Counted from the stretch's first letter, positions 1-8,944 are shown. The stretch is DNA of 64,000 nucleotides from Deltaproteobacteria bacterium (GCA_029547185.1 JAKPPU010000004.1:124001-188000), one strand, 5' to 3'. Notes: generated by a model not told the origin, from the letters alone. Numbers and translations are program-made.

Positions 1-267
1 TGTTCGACCTGCAGGCATTCCTCGAAATGTACGTACATAAGAGGAGCATCGTCTGCCGTGCACTTCTGCGAAGAATATGAAACAGGCGGTTCTGCGGCGA
101 AGGCGGGCAGAAGGAGACTCCGTCCAGCAGACGACCCCTTGAAGCTGTTTTCAGGGGGAAAGGGAAAACGCAAGGCCCTGGGACTGTGCAGCAATTGCGT
201 CAACCGCGAGGTATGCCGCTTCCCCCGCCCCGAATCGGGCGTGTGGCATTGCGAAGAATACAAGTGA
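1..267 (+). CDS. Cysteine-motif protein, 3' part (5' end outside window)
   Basis: The frame is open from the first base of the window and ends at TGA 265-267, so this is the C-terminal part of a longer gene. The visible 88 residues hold two copies of one cysteine pattern, C-x2-C-x5-C-x(10-12)-H-[FW]-C-E-E-Y. The first starts at the window edge and the second ends the protein (GVWHCEEYK). A basic linker of about 40 residues separates them. The repeated four-cysteine unit suggests two small metal-binding knuckles. It is followed 27 bp later by the NADH-oxidoreductase cluster on the same strand and may be its first gene. I do not recognise a family with confidence. Confidence 0.55.
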   Translation, partial: CSTCRHSSKCTYIRGASSAVHFCEEYETGGSAAKAGRRRLRPADDPLKLFSGGKGKRKALGLCSNCVNREVCRFPRPESGVWHCEEYK

Positions 268-294
268 TGGGCGGGGCACTGGGTACAGGGAAGT

Positions 295-1188
295 ATGTCC
301 GAGGAGAAAGAGAAAGGTATGGATACGAAAGGCATTCTTGAGATCATTCAGCGAAACGGCAAGAACAGGGCAGGGCTCATTGCCATACTCGAAGAGATCC
401 AGGCGGAATATGCATATCTTCCCGAGGCGGCGTTGAGGCTGGTGGCCAAGGAGACGGGGCGATCTCTGGCGGATGTCTACGGCGTCGCCACGTTCTACAA
501 GGCCTTCAGCCTGAAGCCCAAAGGCAGGCACTGCATATCGGTCTGCCTCGGCACGGCGTGCCATGTGCGCGGCGCTCAGAAGATCGTGGAGGAGTTCTCG
601 CAGGAGCTGGGGATAAAGCCTGGCGAGACCACTCCAGACAACGAAGTCACCCTCGAGACGGTCAACTGTCTCGGGGCCTGCGCCCTGGGCCCGACCGTGG
701 TGGCGGACGGGCGCTATTTCCCGCACGTGTGCAAAAACAAGGTGAACGGCATTATCGACGCGGCCGTCAAGGGTCTGGAACATTACGATGAGAAAACCGA
801 CGGCCGGATATTCCCCCTGGAGGTCTCCTGTCCGGTCTGCAGGAAGAGCCTTATGAGCCCCGATCATCATATCGACGGCCGACCGTCCGTCTCTCTCGAG
901 GTTTCTCTCGACGGCAGGAGAGACCGGCTGCATTTTTCTTCTCTCTACGGCAGCCGCACCCCGGCATCGGGAAGCGAGATTCCCCCGAGCAGCGTCTCCC
1001 GGTTCCACTGCCCGCATTGCCGGAATGAAATACCGTGCTTTTCCGACTGCCTGGAATGCGGCTCCCCCATGGCGGCCCTGTATATCCGTGAAGGCGTTGT
1101 CTGGGAGATATGCACGCGCCGGGGATGTCCGGGCCACATGCTCAACCTGAGGCACATCAACCTGCACCGGGCCGATGAAGGGAAATGA
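295..1188 (+). CDS. NuoE-like [2Fe-2S] subunit with C-terminal zinc-ribbon extension
   Basis: The first ~160 residues match the 24-kDa NuoE/HydC thioredoxin-like [2Fe-2S] family: VYGVATFYKAF, then the ligand pairs C-x4-C (CLGTAC) and C-x3-C (CLGAC). This subunit relays electrons between the NADH-oxidising flavoprotein and other Fe-S carriers. Unusually, another ~120 residues follow with several cysteine pairs (CPVC, CPHC, CLEC, and CTRRGC), which look like zinc ribbons or further metal sites. A second ATG at 319 (MDTKGILEII) is an alternative start that fits typical NuoE N termini; neither start has an ideal ribosome site. The NuoF-like gene follows at once, so the two subunits are probably co-translated. 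Confidence 0.85.
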   Translation: MSEEKEKGMDTKGILEIIQRNGKNRAGLIAILEEIQAEYAYLPEAALRLVAKETGRSLADVYGVATFYKAFSLKPKGRHCISVCLGTACHVRGAQKIVEEFSQELGIKPGETTPDNEVTLETVNCLGACALGPTVVADGRYFPHVCKNKVNGIIDAAVKGLEHYDEKTDGRIFPLEVSCPVCRKSLMSPDHHIDGRPSVSLEVSLDGRRDRLHFSSLYGSRTPASGSEIPPSSVSRFHCPHCRNEIPCFSDCLECGSPMAALYIREGVVWEICTRRGCPGHMLNLRHINLHRADEGK

Positions 1189-1189
1189 T

Positions 1190-4100
1190 ATGAATACTTT
1201 TCAGACTGTTGCTGAATTCAATGCATACCGCACCGAGATCATGGACAGTGCGAAAGACACGAGACCCTGCATCGTCATCTGCGGGGGAACCGGCGGTCAG
1301 GCCAGCGGCTCGAACGACCTGATCCGGGTCATCAAACGCCGGATACTGGAACAGGGACTGCACGACAAGCTCTCACTCAGGGTCACGGGCTGCCTGGGTT
1401 TCTGCGAGATGGACCCCTTCATCATCGTCGAGCCGGGATACAACCTCTACCCGAAGCTCAAGATGGAAGACGTGCCGAGAATCATCGACGCGGCCGTGAA
1501 AGGCGAGGTGGTCGAGGAACTCCTGTACCGGGAACCCGGCTCCTCGGTCAAGCGCTTTTCGCAGCGGGAGATCCCCTTTTTCCAGGGCCAGACCAGGATC
1601 GTCCTCGGCCAGAACCAGGATCTCGATCCCATCCGGATATACGATTACCTGAAAATGGGAGGATACGCGGCGCTCGTGAAGGCACTGGAAAAGCCGGACC
1701 GCGAGTGGATCGTCCGGGAAATCCTCAGATCCGGGCTGCGCGGCCGTGGCGGGGCAGGATTCCTGACAGGGAAGAAATGGGAGATGGCGAGGAATGCGGG
1801 CAGCGGATCGGGCATGAAATACATCATCTGCAATGCCGACGAGGGAGATCCGGGCGCGTATATGGACCGGAGCATGCTCGAAGGAAATCCTCATGCCGTC
1901 ATCGAAGGTATGATCATCGCCGCCCTTGCCATCGGGGCGACCCACGGCATCATCTATGTGCGCACCGAGTATCCTCTGGCCATCAAGCATGCGGCGGTTG
2001 CGATGCGGCAGGCCCGCAGCCTGGGCCTCCTGGGCAGGAACATCCTGGGGCAGGGCATCGACTTCGACATAGAGATCTTCCAGGGGGCCGGCGCATTCGT
2101 CTGCGGCGAGGAAACGGCTCTCATCAAGTCCATCGAGGGCAGGATAGGCGAACCTCGCCAGCGGCCCCCCTATCCGATCGCGAAAGGGCTCTTCGGCCAC
2201 CCGACCTGTATAAACAACGTCGAGACCCTGGCGAACGTCACCTACATCATCAATCACGGTGCAGATGCCTATGCCCGAATAGGCGTAGAGAACAACACAG
2301 GCACGAAGATCTTCTCCCTGGTCGGGAAGATCAAGAACACGGGCCTCGTGGAGGTTCCGCTGGGGACCCCCATCAGCAAGGTGGTCTATGAGATCGGCGG
2401 CGGTCCGGTCGGCAATGCGAAGATCAAGGCCATCCAGACCGGGGGGCCCTCGGGAGGGTGCATTCCCGCCTCCATGTTCGACCTGCCCATCGATTACAAC
2501 AGCCTGGCCAAGGCCGGGTCGATCATGGGCTCGGGCGGCATGATCGTCATGGACATGAATACCTGCATGGTGGATGTCGCCAAGTATTTCATGAGCTTCC
2601 TGAAAGAGGAGTCCTGCGGGAAGTGCTTCACCTGCCGCAAGGGAACACAGCGCATGTACGAGCTTCTCGAGGATATCACGCTCGGCAGGGGAACACCCGG
2701 ACATCTGACCCTGCTGGAGGAGCTCGCGCGGACGGTCAAAGACACCACCATGTGCGGCCTGGGCCAGTCCTCGTCCAACCCGGTGCTCAGCACCCTCAGG
2801 TATTTCATCGATGAATACGAACGCCACATCAATGACAAGCGCTGCGATGCATTCGTCTGCAAGCAGCTCACCGGGGCTCCCTGTCAGGCCGCATGTCCGG
2901 TGGACACGGAGCCGTGGAGATATGTCGCCCTGGTGGAAAAGGGCGATTATGAGGGGGCATACCGGGCCATCCGTTCCGCCAATCCGTTCCCGGCCGTGAG
3001 CGCCAGGGTATGCGACCGCAAATGTGAAAACCGCTGCAGTCTCGGAACCGGCGGAGGAGAGGGAGTGGCCATCCGCGCCCTCAAGCGGTTCGTCACCGAC
3101 CGGGTCGATCCTTCGGTCTACAGGCCGGAGCCGGCGCAGGACAAGGGCAGGAAGGTGGCGGTCATAGGGTCCGGCCCGGCGGGCATGACGGCCGCCCACC
3201 ATCTGTCCCTGCTGGGGTACAAGGTCACCGTCTTCGAGGCTGAAGATATCCCCGGCGGCATGCTGGCATGCTCCCTGCCGGCATACCGGCTGCCCAGGGA
3301 CATCGTCGAGAAGGAGATCGAGAGCCTCATGAACGAAAACATCTCGATCGAGTTCGGCCGCGTCCTGGGAAGAGACATGACCGTACAGGATCTCATGACC
3401 GGGGGATTCGGGGCGGTGTTCCTGGCCATGGGCGCGCACGAGAGCTGGCGCCTTGGCCTGGGAAACGAAGACGTGGAGGGGATCTTCCCTTCAATCCGGT
3501 TCCTCAAGGAATTCAACATGAGAGGCCGTGAGCTGGCGCGAGGCCATGTGGGAATAATCGGCGGCGGGAACTCGGCCGTGGATGCCGCGAGGGTCGCCCT
3601 GCGGCAGAAGGATGTAACGGGTGTGACCCTGTTTTACCGGCGCACCCGCGACGAGATGCCCGCGTATGAAGAAGAGATAGAGGCGGCCCTCGAAGAGGGC
3701 GTCAGGATCGAGACGCTCATCTCGCCCGTGAAGATCCACGTGCGCCAGGAGGAGATCGAAGCCGCCGTGCGGGAAGGCGTCGAGCTGGAGACGCTCGTCT
3801 CGCCGGTGAAGATCCATGCCAGAGAAGGCCGTCTGACCGGGATCGAATGCGTGAGAAACCGGCTGGGCGAGGTCGACGCCACCGGAAGGCGCACGCCCGT
3901 CCCGATCCCCGGAAGCGAGTTCTGGGTGGAGCTGGATACGCTCATCGTCGCCATCGGAGAAAGGCCCGGGAGCGCCCCGCTCGCATCGATGGGCCTGGAG
4001 ATCGACAAGAGCGGCAGGGTGAAGGCCGACAGAAAAACCCTCGAGACGAGCCTGAAGGGCGTTTTCGCAGGAGGCGACCTCGTGACCGGGCCTAATACCG

Positions 4101-4450
4101 TCATCGACGCCGTGGCCTCGGGCAAAAAAGCCGCCCTCGTCATCGACCGTTTTCTGAGCGGTCAGGCGCTTGTCGAGCCGGCAGCGCCGAAGCTGCCGAG
4201 CGTTTACATCGAACCCGCGATGTTCGGGGAATCGGAGGAAGCGGTGGAGCGCGCCGTTCCGGCCTCGTTGCCGGCTTCCGAGAGGGTCAAGAACTTCCGC
4301 GAGGTGGAAATGACCCTCACCGAGGAACAGGCCCTTGGGGAGTCCAGACGCTGTCTGCGATGCGATCTCGAATTCACCATGGAGAAGCGGGTGGAAAAGC
4401 CGGTTGAAAAGCCGGCAGTCTCCGCAATGGGAGGAATACGGCATGATTAG
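1190..4450 (+). CDS. NuoF-GltD fusion: NADH dehydrogenase flavoprotein joined to an FAD/NAD(P)H oxidoreductase
   Basis: This is a 1086-residue fusion. The N terminus is a thioredoxin-like [2Fe-2S] domain (CLGFCE near residue 70). Next comes the NuoF core: FMN/NADH site GLRGRGGAGF near 182 and the 4Fe-4S site ESCGKCFTCRKG near 474 with TMCGLG near 520. From ~560 the chain changes to a GltD/NfnB-type module: cysteines in the ACPVDTEPW region, FAD Rossmann motif GSGPAGM near 660, NADPH-type motif GGGNSAVDAAR near 790, and a last CLRC near 1056. It should oxidise NADH at one flavin and exchange electrons with a second nucleotide or partner at the other. The start at 1190 is preferred over 1175 because aaggga lies just upstream. 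A 26-residue segment is tandemly duplicated inside the last domain. Confidence 0.88.
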   Translation: MNTFQTVAEFNAYRTEIMDSAKDTRPCIVICGGTGGQASGSNDLIRVIKRRILEQGLHDKLSLRVTGCLGFCEMDPFIIVEPGYNLYPKLKMEDVPRIIDAAVKGEVVEELLYREPGSSVKRFSQREIPFFQGQTRIVLGQNQDLDPIRIYDYLKMGGYAALVKALEKPDREWIVREILRSGLRGRGGAGFLTGKKWEMARNAGSGSGMKYIICNADEGDPGAYMDRSMLEGNPHAVIEGMIIAALAIGATHGIIYVRTEYPLAIKHAAVAMRQARSLGLLGRNILGQGIDFDIEIFQGAGAFVCGEETALIKSIEGRIGEPRQRPPYPIAKGLFGHPTCINNVETLANVTYIINHGADAYARIGVENNTGTKIFSLVGKIKNTGLVEVPLGTPISKVVYEIGGGPVGNAKIKAIQTGGPSGGCIPASMFDLPIDYNSLAKAGSIMGSGGMIVMDMNTCMVDVAKYFMSFLKEESCGKCFTCRKGTQRMYELLEDITLGRGTPGHLTLLEELARTVKDTTMCGLGQSSSNPVLSTLRYFIDEYERHINDKRCDAFVCKQLTGAPCQAACPVDTEPWRYVALVEKGDYEGAYRAIRSANPFPAVSARVCDRKCENRCSLGTGGGEGVAIRALKRFVTDRVDPSVYRPEPAQDKGRKVAVIGSGPAGMTAAHHLSLLGYKVTVFEAEDIPGGMLACSLPAYRLPRDIVEKEIESLMNENISIEFGRVLGRDMTVQDLMTGGFGAVFLAMGAHESWRLGLGNEDVEGIFPSIRFLKEFNMRGRELARGHVGIIGGGNSAVDAARVALRQKDVTGVTLFYRRTRDEMPAYEEEIEAALEEGVRIETLISPVKIHVRQEEIEAAVREGVELETLVSPVKIHAREGRLTGIECVRNRLGEVDATGRRTPVPIPGSEFWVELDTLIVAIGERPGSAPLASMGLEIDKSGRVKADRKTLETSLKGVFAGGDLVTGPNTVIDAVASGKKAALVIDRFLSGQALVEPAAPKLPSVYIEPAMFGESEEAVERAVPASLPASERVKNFREVEMTLTEEQALGESRRCLRCDLEFTMEKRVEKPVEKPAVSAMGGIRHD
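3671..3826 (+). repeat. In-frame 78-bp tandem duplication inside the GltD-like domain
   Basis: Two adjacent 78-bp units, 3671-3748 and 3749-3826, encode similar 26-residue segments. Both read EEIEAA, then EGV, then ET-L-[IV]-SPVKIH. The copies differ at several codons, so the duplication is not brand new. Related GltD/NfnB proteins normally carry this stretch once, just after the RDEMPAYEEE segment. Confidence 0.85.
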
Positions 4451-5114
4451 TCTCACGATCAACGGGCTGTCCGTGTCTGTGGAAAAAGGATGGACGATCC
4501 TTGAGGCGGCGCAGTTTCTGGGCTTCCCCATCCCTACGCTCTGCCATCACGAGGGGCTCTCCCCCTATGGGGCGTGCAGGCTCTGCGTCGTGGAGATCGG
4601 TGAAGGGCCGGGCGCCAGGCTCGTTTCGTCCTGCACCTATCCCGTCGAGGAGGGGATGAAGGTCCGAACCGCTTCCGAGCGGGTCGTGCGGGCCAGAAGG
4701 ATGATCATCGAGCTGCTGCTGGCCTCGTGCCCGCAGTCCAAGGTCATCCAGGACCTGGCTTCGGCTCACGGGGTACGGACGCAGCGCTTCAGGCAGGAGC
4801 ACGAAGACTGCATCCTCTGCGGCCTGTGCGTGCGGATGTGCTCCGAGCAGATGATGGCCGGGGCCATCGGTTTCCGCGGCCGTGGGACCGGGCGCAGCAT
4901 CGGCACTCCCTTCGACGTGCAGTCCGAGGTGTGCAGGTTCTGCGGCGGCTGCATGCACGTCTGCCCTGCATGCCAGCTCAGGTGCACATACAACCAGCCG
5001 GAGAAGGCCGTCTGCAACTCGTGCGCGAACCTGGCGCCGCCCTGCATCGAAAAGGAGAAGTACGGCGACATGATGTGCTACATGAATCCCTGTGTCGCCT
5101 GTGAAATAAAATAA
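4443..5114 (+). CDS. NuoG N-terminus-like protein: [2Fe-2S] plus 4Fe-4S ferredoxin
   Basis: 223 residues. The ATG at 4443 overlaps the stop of the NuoF-GltD gene (4448-4450), so translation is probably coupled. Residues 1-80 are a plant-type [2Fe-2S] fold (PTLCHHEGLSPYGACRLC, SSCTYPV). A ferredoxin-like part with CILCGLCVRMC and CRFCGGCMHVC follows. The last 50 residues have extra cysteines (CNSC, CMxxC-like). It lacks the long molybdopterin-type region of NuoG, so it resembles the electron-wire head found in soluble hydrogenase and formate dehydrogenase complexes. It most likely carries electrons between the NADH flavoprotein and the downstream GltB-like subunit. That pairing is inferred from gene order. 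Confidence 0.85.
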   Translation: MISLTINGLSVSVEKGWTILEAAQFLGFPIPTLCHHEGLSPYGACRLCVVEIGEGPGARLVSSCTYPVEEGMKVRTASERVVRARRMIIELLLASCPQSKVIQDLASAHGVRTQRFRQEHEDCILCGLCVRMCSEQMMAGAIGFRGRGTGRSIGTPFDVQSEVCRFCGGCMHVCPACQLRCTYNQPEKAVCNSCANLAPPCIEKEKYGDMMCYMNPCVACEIK

Positions 5115-5138
5115 GCCGCGAAAAAGGAGTGCAATGAT

Positions 5139-6722
5139 ATGCTACATTCGAAGGTAAACGCTTCAGCCGCCACATTGACGAAGAACAGAACCGAAGAATC
5201 CATCGTTCCCGCGTCCGGCATGTGCGTGACCTGCGTGGACGGGTGCATCGGGATGTGCGAGATCGGGAAATCCTCCTACCGGGGCCACGAGGTCATCTAT
5301 CCCCAGCCCTTCGGCGTCATCACCACGGCGGCCGAGAAACGCTATCCGGTGGACTACTCGCATTTCAACATCATGGGCACCTGCGTGGGCGCTCACGGGA
5401 TCGAGGCCGACAGCGACAAGGCCATCTTCCCCAACGTGGACCTCACCGTCTCCTTCGGACACGACGGCAAGATCAGGTTCCGCCGCCCCTGGATCATTCC
5501 GGGCATCGGCTCCACCGCCATTGCCAAGAACAACTGGGAAGGCCTGGCCATCGGATCTGCGCTCATGGGCACGGGGCTGACCATCGGCGAAAACGTGGTG
5601 GGCATGGACCCGCAATCAGTGTTCAAAAACGGCCGCGTGATCGATACCGTCGACCTCAAGCGCAGGGTCGAGCTCTATCGCAGGTACCAGCGGGACGGCT
5701 ACGGGGCCATCGTAGTCCAGGCCAACATCGAAGACACCCGCCTGGGTGCACACGAATATGCCGTCGAGAAGCTCGGTGTCGAGTGCGTGGAGCTGAAATG
5801 GGGCCAGGGCGCCAAGGACATCGGCGGCGAGGTCAAGATACCCGACCTCAAAAAGGCCCAGATGCTCGCCGAGCGCGGCTATATCGTCCTGCCCGATCCC
5901 TTTGACGAGGATGTGATCAGGGCCTTCGAAAAGGGCTCGTTCAAGGAGTTCGAGCGCCACTCCCGCGTGGGCATGGTGACCGAGGAGTCGTTTGCGAAGA
6001 GGATCGAGGAGCTCCGGGCTGCGGGCGCGAAGTACATCTTCCTCAAGACCGGCGCCTACCGGCCTGCCGACCTGGCACGGGCCCTCGTCTTCGCCTCGAA
6101 GTACAGGCTCGATCTCCTGACGGTCGACGGTGCGGGCGGCGGGACCGGCATGAGCCCCTGGAGGATGATGAACGAGTGGGGCGTACCCCCGGTTCAGCTG
6201 CACTCGCTCCTATACCGGTGCGCATCCGAGCTCTCGAAGCAAGGGGCGTATCTGCCGGCCCTGGCAGTGGCCGGAGGCTTCTCCTTCGAGGACCACATAT
6301 TCAAAGGCCTCGCCATGGGCGCACCCTTCGTGAAGCTCGTGGGCATGGCCAGGGCGCCCATTGCCGCCGCCATGGTGGGAAAGACCATCGGCCGCACCAT
6401 CGAAACCATGCAGGTGCCCGTGTACATCGAACGGTTCGGCAACAACAAGGATGAGATCTTCGTCACTGCATCAGAGCTCCGCAGGGAACTCGGAAAAGAC
6501 GAGTTCGACAAGCTGCCCACGGGCGCTTTAGGCCTCTACACCTACTACGAGCGCCTCACCCAGGGCCTGCGCCAGATCATGGCCGGAAGCCGGAAATTCT
6601 CCCTCGAGCACATCTGCCGCGACGACATCGCGGCGATGACCCCGGAAGCATCCCAGATAAGCGGCATCACCTACATCATGGATGTGGACAGGGAACAGGT
6701 GTCCTTTCTCCTAAAAGGATAA
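5139..6722 (+). CDS. GltB-like FMN-binding glutamate synthase family protein
   Basis: 527 residues, start ATG 5139 behind aaaaaggag. The central and C-terminal parts match the FMN-binding TIM-barrel of glutamate synthase large subunits (VDGAGGGTGMSPW; AGGFSFEDH; KLVGMARAP). The glutaminase domain of classical GltB is absent. The N terminus carries a four-cysteine cluster, C29, C32, C36 and C40. I see no CHLNTC-type 3Fe-4S motif. It is the last gene of the cluster and would pair with the GltD-like half of the NuoF fusion. Whether the substrate is 2-oxoglutarate plus ammonia or something else cannot be read from sequence; related stand-alone proteins are often over-annotated as glutamate synthase. 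Confidence 0.82.
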   Translation: MLHSKVNASAATLTKNRTEESIVPASGMCVTCVDGCIGMCEIGKSSYRGHEVIYPQPFGVITTAAEKRYPVDYSHFNIMGTCVGAHGIEADSDKAIFPNVDLTVSFGHDGKIRFRRPWIIPGIGSTAIAKNNWEGLAIGSALMGTGLTIGENVVGMDPQSVFKNGRVIDTVDLKRRVELYRRYQRDGYGAIVVQANIEDTRLGAHEYAVEKLGVECVELKWGQGAKDIGGEVKIPDLKKAQMLAERGYIVLPDPFDEDVIRAFEKGSFKEFERHSRVGMVTEESFAKRIEELRAAGAKYIFLKTGAYRPADLARALVFASKYRLDLLTVDGAGGGTGMSPWRMMNEWGVPPVQLHSLLYRCASELSKQGAYLPALAVAGGFSFEDHIFKGLAMGAPFVKLVGMARAPIAAAMVGKTIGRTIETMQVPVYIERFGNNKDEIFVTASELRRELGKDEFDKLPTGALGLYTYYERLTQGLRQIMAGSRKFSLEHICRDDIAAMTPEASQISGITYIMDVDREQVSFLLKG

Positions 6723-6745
6723 AATATATTGACGAGCACCATTTT

Positions 6746-6778
6746 GTCTCCCGGCAACCTGGCAAGTTGCCGGGAGAC
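6746..6778. terminator. Strong hairpin after the oxidoreductase cluster
   Basis: A perfect 13-bp inverted repeat (gtctcccggcaac at 6746-6758 with its complement at 6766-6778) and a 7-nt loop lies 23 bp after the GltB-like stop. There is no clear T-run, so it may end transcription weakly or stabilise the 3' end. Confidence 0.6.
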
Positions 6779-6947
6779 GGCTTTATCGGCATCAGGCCCC
6801 CCTTTAAACGCTTTCACGATACGGCCCCCTGAGATGAGTTCTCATGAAGGGTTCGAAACTCCGGCATAAACCCGGCATTGAGAATGGGAATGGACCGGCT
6901 ACAATCAGGTTTATATGAGGATGGAGACTGCTGAAGGGGACCCGATC

Positions 6948-7364
6948 ATGGCAGAAAGAAAGATATATCTTACCGAGTTCGACAGGGCGCGCCTCGAGGA
7001 GCTCCTCGAAGTGGCCGATGAGTTCGGCGGCCATGGCAGGAAGGACCTGGAGTCTCTGGAAGAGGAGCTGGCGCGGGCAGAGATCGTCTCGCCCGAAGAT
7101 ATACCTCCCGACGTGGTGACCATGAACTCGAAGGTCGTGCTCCGTGACATCGACACTTCCGAGAGAATGACCTATACCCTGGTGTTCCCCAATAAGGCGA
7201 ACATCAAGACCGGAGCCATCTCGGTCCTCGCCCCGATCGGCACGGCGATCCTGGGATATGCCAAAGGTGATATCATTGAATGGCCGGTTCCATCCGGCGT
7301 ACGCCGCATCTGCATCGAGGAGGTCCTTTACCAGCCGGAGGCGGCGGGTGATTACCATCTGTAG
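6948..7364 (+). CDS. rnk: Rnk-like GreA/GreB-family regulator
   Basis: 138 residues from ATG 6948 (an upstream in-frame ATG at 6915 is possible, but aagggg sits before 6948). The N-terminal part is a short helical hairpin (TEFDRARLEELL), followed by the GreA/B C-terminal FKBP-like fold: VVTMNSKVVLRD, YTLVFP, ISVLAPIGTAILGYAKGD and WPVPSG. This matches Rnk, a protein that binds RNA polymerase in the manner of Gre factors and affects nucleoside diphosphate kinase levels in some bacteria. It stands alone between the hairpin at 6746 and the convergent WbqC-like gene. Confidence 0.85.
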   Translation: MAERKIYLTEFDRARLEELLEVADEFGGHGRKDLESLEEELARAEIVSPEDIPPDVVTMNSKVVLRDIDTSERMTYTLVFPNKANIKTGAISVLAPIGTAILGYAKGDIIEWPVPSGVRRICIEEVLYQPEAAGDYHL

Positions 7365-7546
7365 CAGCGGCAAGCCGCACCATTCGACCGGGCAATCCAT
7401 GTGACGTCGATGCCGCCCCTGTTCACGCCCGGCACAGATGGGTTTAAAAAGCGCTGCAAGCCGAACAGATATTTGGTTTTATACCCCTTCTCAATCCTGT
7501 CCCGGATGCTCCTCTGTCCTGAAAGGATGCTTCGCAGGATCAGATC

Positions 7547-8260
7547 TCAGCTCGTAGCTCCTATGCCTTTTGCGGCAGACTTCCCGATGATGTCCCGCGC
7601 CTTTGGTCCGCAGGTGAAGATGAGGTCGAAGACCGAGAGGTTGGGGATGAAATCTCCCCAGAGCTGGGGGTAGACCGGAGCGGGCGCCTTGATGAAGGAA
7701 AGGGTTATCCCCTCCCTGCAGAACAGGCCTTCGTCGAGGTATTTGCGGGCAGACCGATAGGCAAGGTATTCGGAGGCACCCAGGCTTCTGCACAGTGCCG
7801 TGATGAGGCTGCTTCCCTTCTCCTGAATATCGAGGTCCGAGAGGAGAACGATCCTCGTGGAGATGCCGAGATATCGAACGACATGCTCGATGGCCTCGAT
7901 GTCCGCATCCCCGATCCGGTCGCACTCGTGAGAAAACAATCTCTCGAACAGGGGAAGGTGCTCCTCGAGGTAGGGTGCATGGGCATACGCGCTCTTGATG
8001 CTTTCGATGCGCTTCCTGTCCGATCCGGCCTCATGACAGATCCTGACCTCGTTTATCCTCTGCAGGCCCCGTCCCTTCCTCCATACCGGCATGCCGACCC
8101 AGAACACGCCCTGGTCGTTCTTGAAGCGGTTGCGGGTGATCCATGTGCCTCCCCGCGGAAACTGCACCGAATCCAGGATCACGAACACGTCGGAATCCAT
8201 GATCTTCGCAAAGTACCCCGGATAGGGGCAGAAATACGGCTGGTGGGAGCTGAGGATCAT
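7547..8260 (-). CDS. WbqC-like family protein
   Basis: 237 residues beginning MILSSHQPYFCPYPG, with HQPYFLPW-type and FVILDSVQFPRGGTWITRN segments typical of the WbqC family. Members are usually found in surface-polysaccharide clusters and are suspected to help make or transfer sugar precursors; no activity can be assigned here. The start at 8260 is chosen because homologues begin at this motif. No Shine-Dalgarno sequence precedes it, and a TTGTTT/TATCAT pair at 8292-8297 and 8269-8274 would start the transcript almost at the ATG. It lies downstream of the fmdB-like gene on the same strand. Confidence 0.75.
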   Translation of the reverse strand: MILSSHQPYFCPYPGYFAKIMDSDVFVILDSVQFPRGGTWITRNRFKNDQGVFWVGMPVWRKGRGLQRINEVRICHEAGSDRKRIESIKSAYAHAPYLEEHLPLFERLFSHECDRIGDADIEAIEHVVRYLGISTRIVLLSDLDIQEKGSSLITALCRSLGASEYLAYRSARKYLDEGLFCREGITLSFIKAPAPVYPQLWGDFIPNLSVFDLIFTCGPKARDIIGKSAAKGIGATS

Positions 8261-8318
8261 ATGGGTGAATGATACGTCCGGCCGGCCTGAAAAACAAACG
8301 CGGAGCAGCCGGTCGAGC

Positions 8319-8816
8319 TCAGAGGTCGTAGAGGGTGTCGTCCACCTTGGCCTTGGGCCTCTTTGCCGAAGATGATGTTTTCTGCTCCAGGGTGAACGGA
8401 TCTTCACCCTCGAGGAGGTCTCCCATCTCCTGCTCGATTCTGTCCGGGTCCTCCCCCCGCTCCATGCGGACGAGCGCTTCCTCCATACCGGGGCCCATCC
8501 TCAGGCCGGTGGCATCGGAGAGCTTGCGCATGAGCCTTGCCGCCTGCCTCGGATCGTCGTCATTGATTTTCTCCGCCTCGGACGCGAGCATGGCCATGGC
8601 CTTCTCCATCCTGGATTCGTCGATGGGAGGCATCCCGTCCTCGGCGTCGCCGTCACCCTTTTTCTGCCCTGTGATGGCGGCGAACAGCGACACCTTGCGC
8701 TTCAGGGAGACATTCCTGCATTTCGGGCATTTCGGAACCTTCTCGGTATTCACCGACTTCGAAAAGAAATTATAGATCGTATTGCATTTGCGGCAATAGA
8801 ATTCATAGATCGGCAT
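8319..8816 (-). CDS. FmdB-like zinc-ribbon protein
   Basis: 165 residues starting MPIYEFYCRKCN; the start at 8816 follows a gtgaggt ribosome site. Residues 1-40 form an FmdB-type zinc ribbon with two CxxC pairs (CRKC and CPKC). The remainder is acidic and low in complexity, with a methionine-rich helix and a lysine-rich tail. FmdB-type ribbons are often called regulatory proteins, but the role is mostly unknown. The WbqC-like gene follows 58 bp downstream. Confidence 0.8.
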   Translation of the reverse strand: MPIYEFYCRKCNTIYNFFSKSVNTEKVPKCPKCRNVSLKRKVSLFAAITGQKKGDGDAEDGMPPIDESRMEKAMAMLASEAEKINDDDPRQAARLMRKLSDATGLRMGPGMEEALVRMERGEDPDRIEQEMGDLLEGEDPFTLEQKTSSSAKRPKAKVDDTLYDL

Positions 8817-8944
8817 ACTCAACCTCACTTCAATTTTATCAGGGTATATTTAATGACAAAACCAGAGCCGAAGGCAAGAGGGTATTTCTGCCTGCGGGGC
8901 ACCGCCTGCGGTACGGTCCCAGGGACTGATTTTACTGGGGCTGC

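Noticed and set aside
1373-3439. A 688-codon open frame on the minus strand opposite the NuoF-GltD gene
   Set aside because: It mirrors a real gene with high GC third positions; its translation has no recognisable motif while the plus strand has many.
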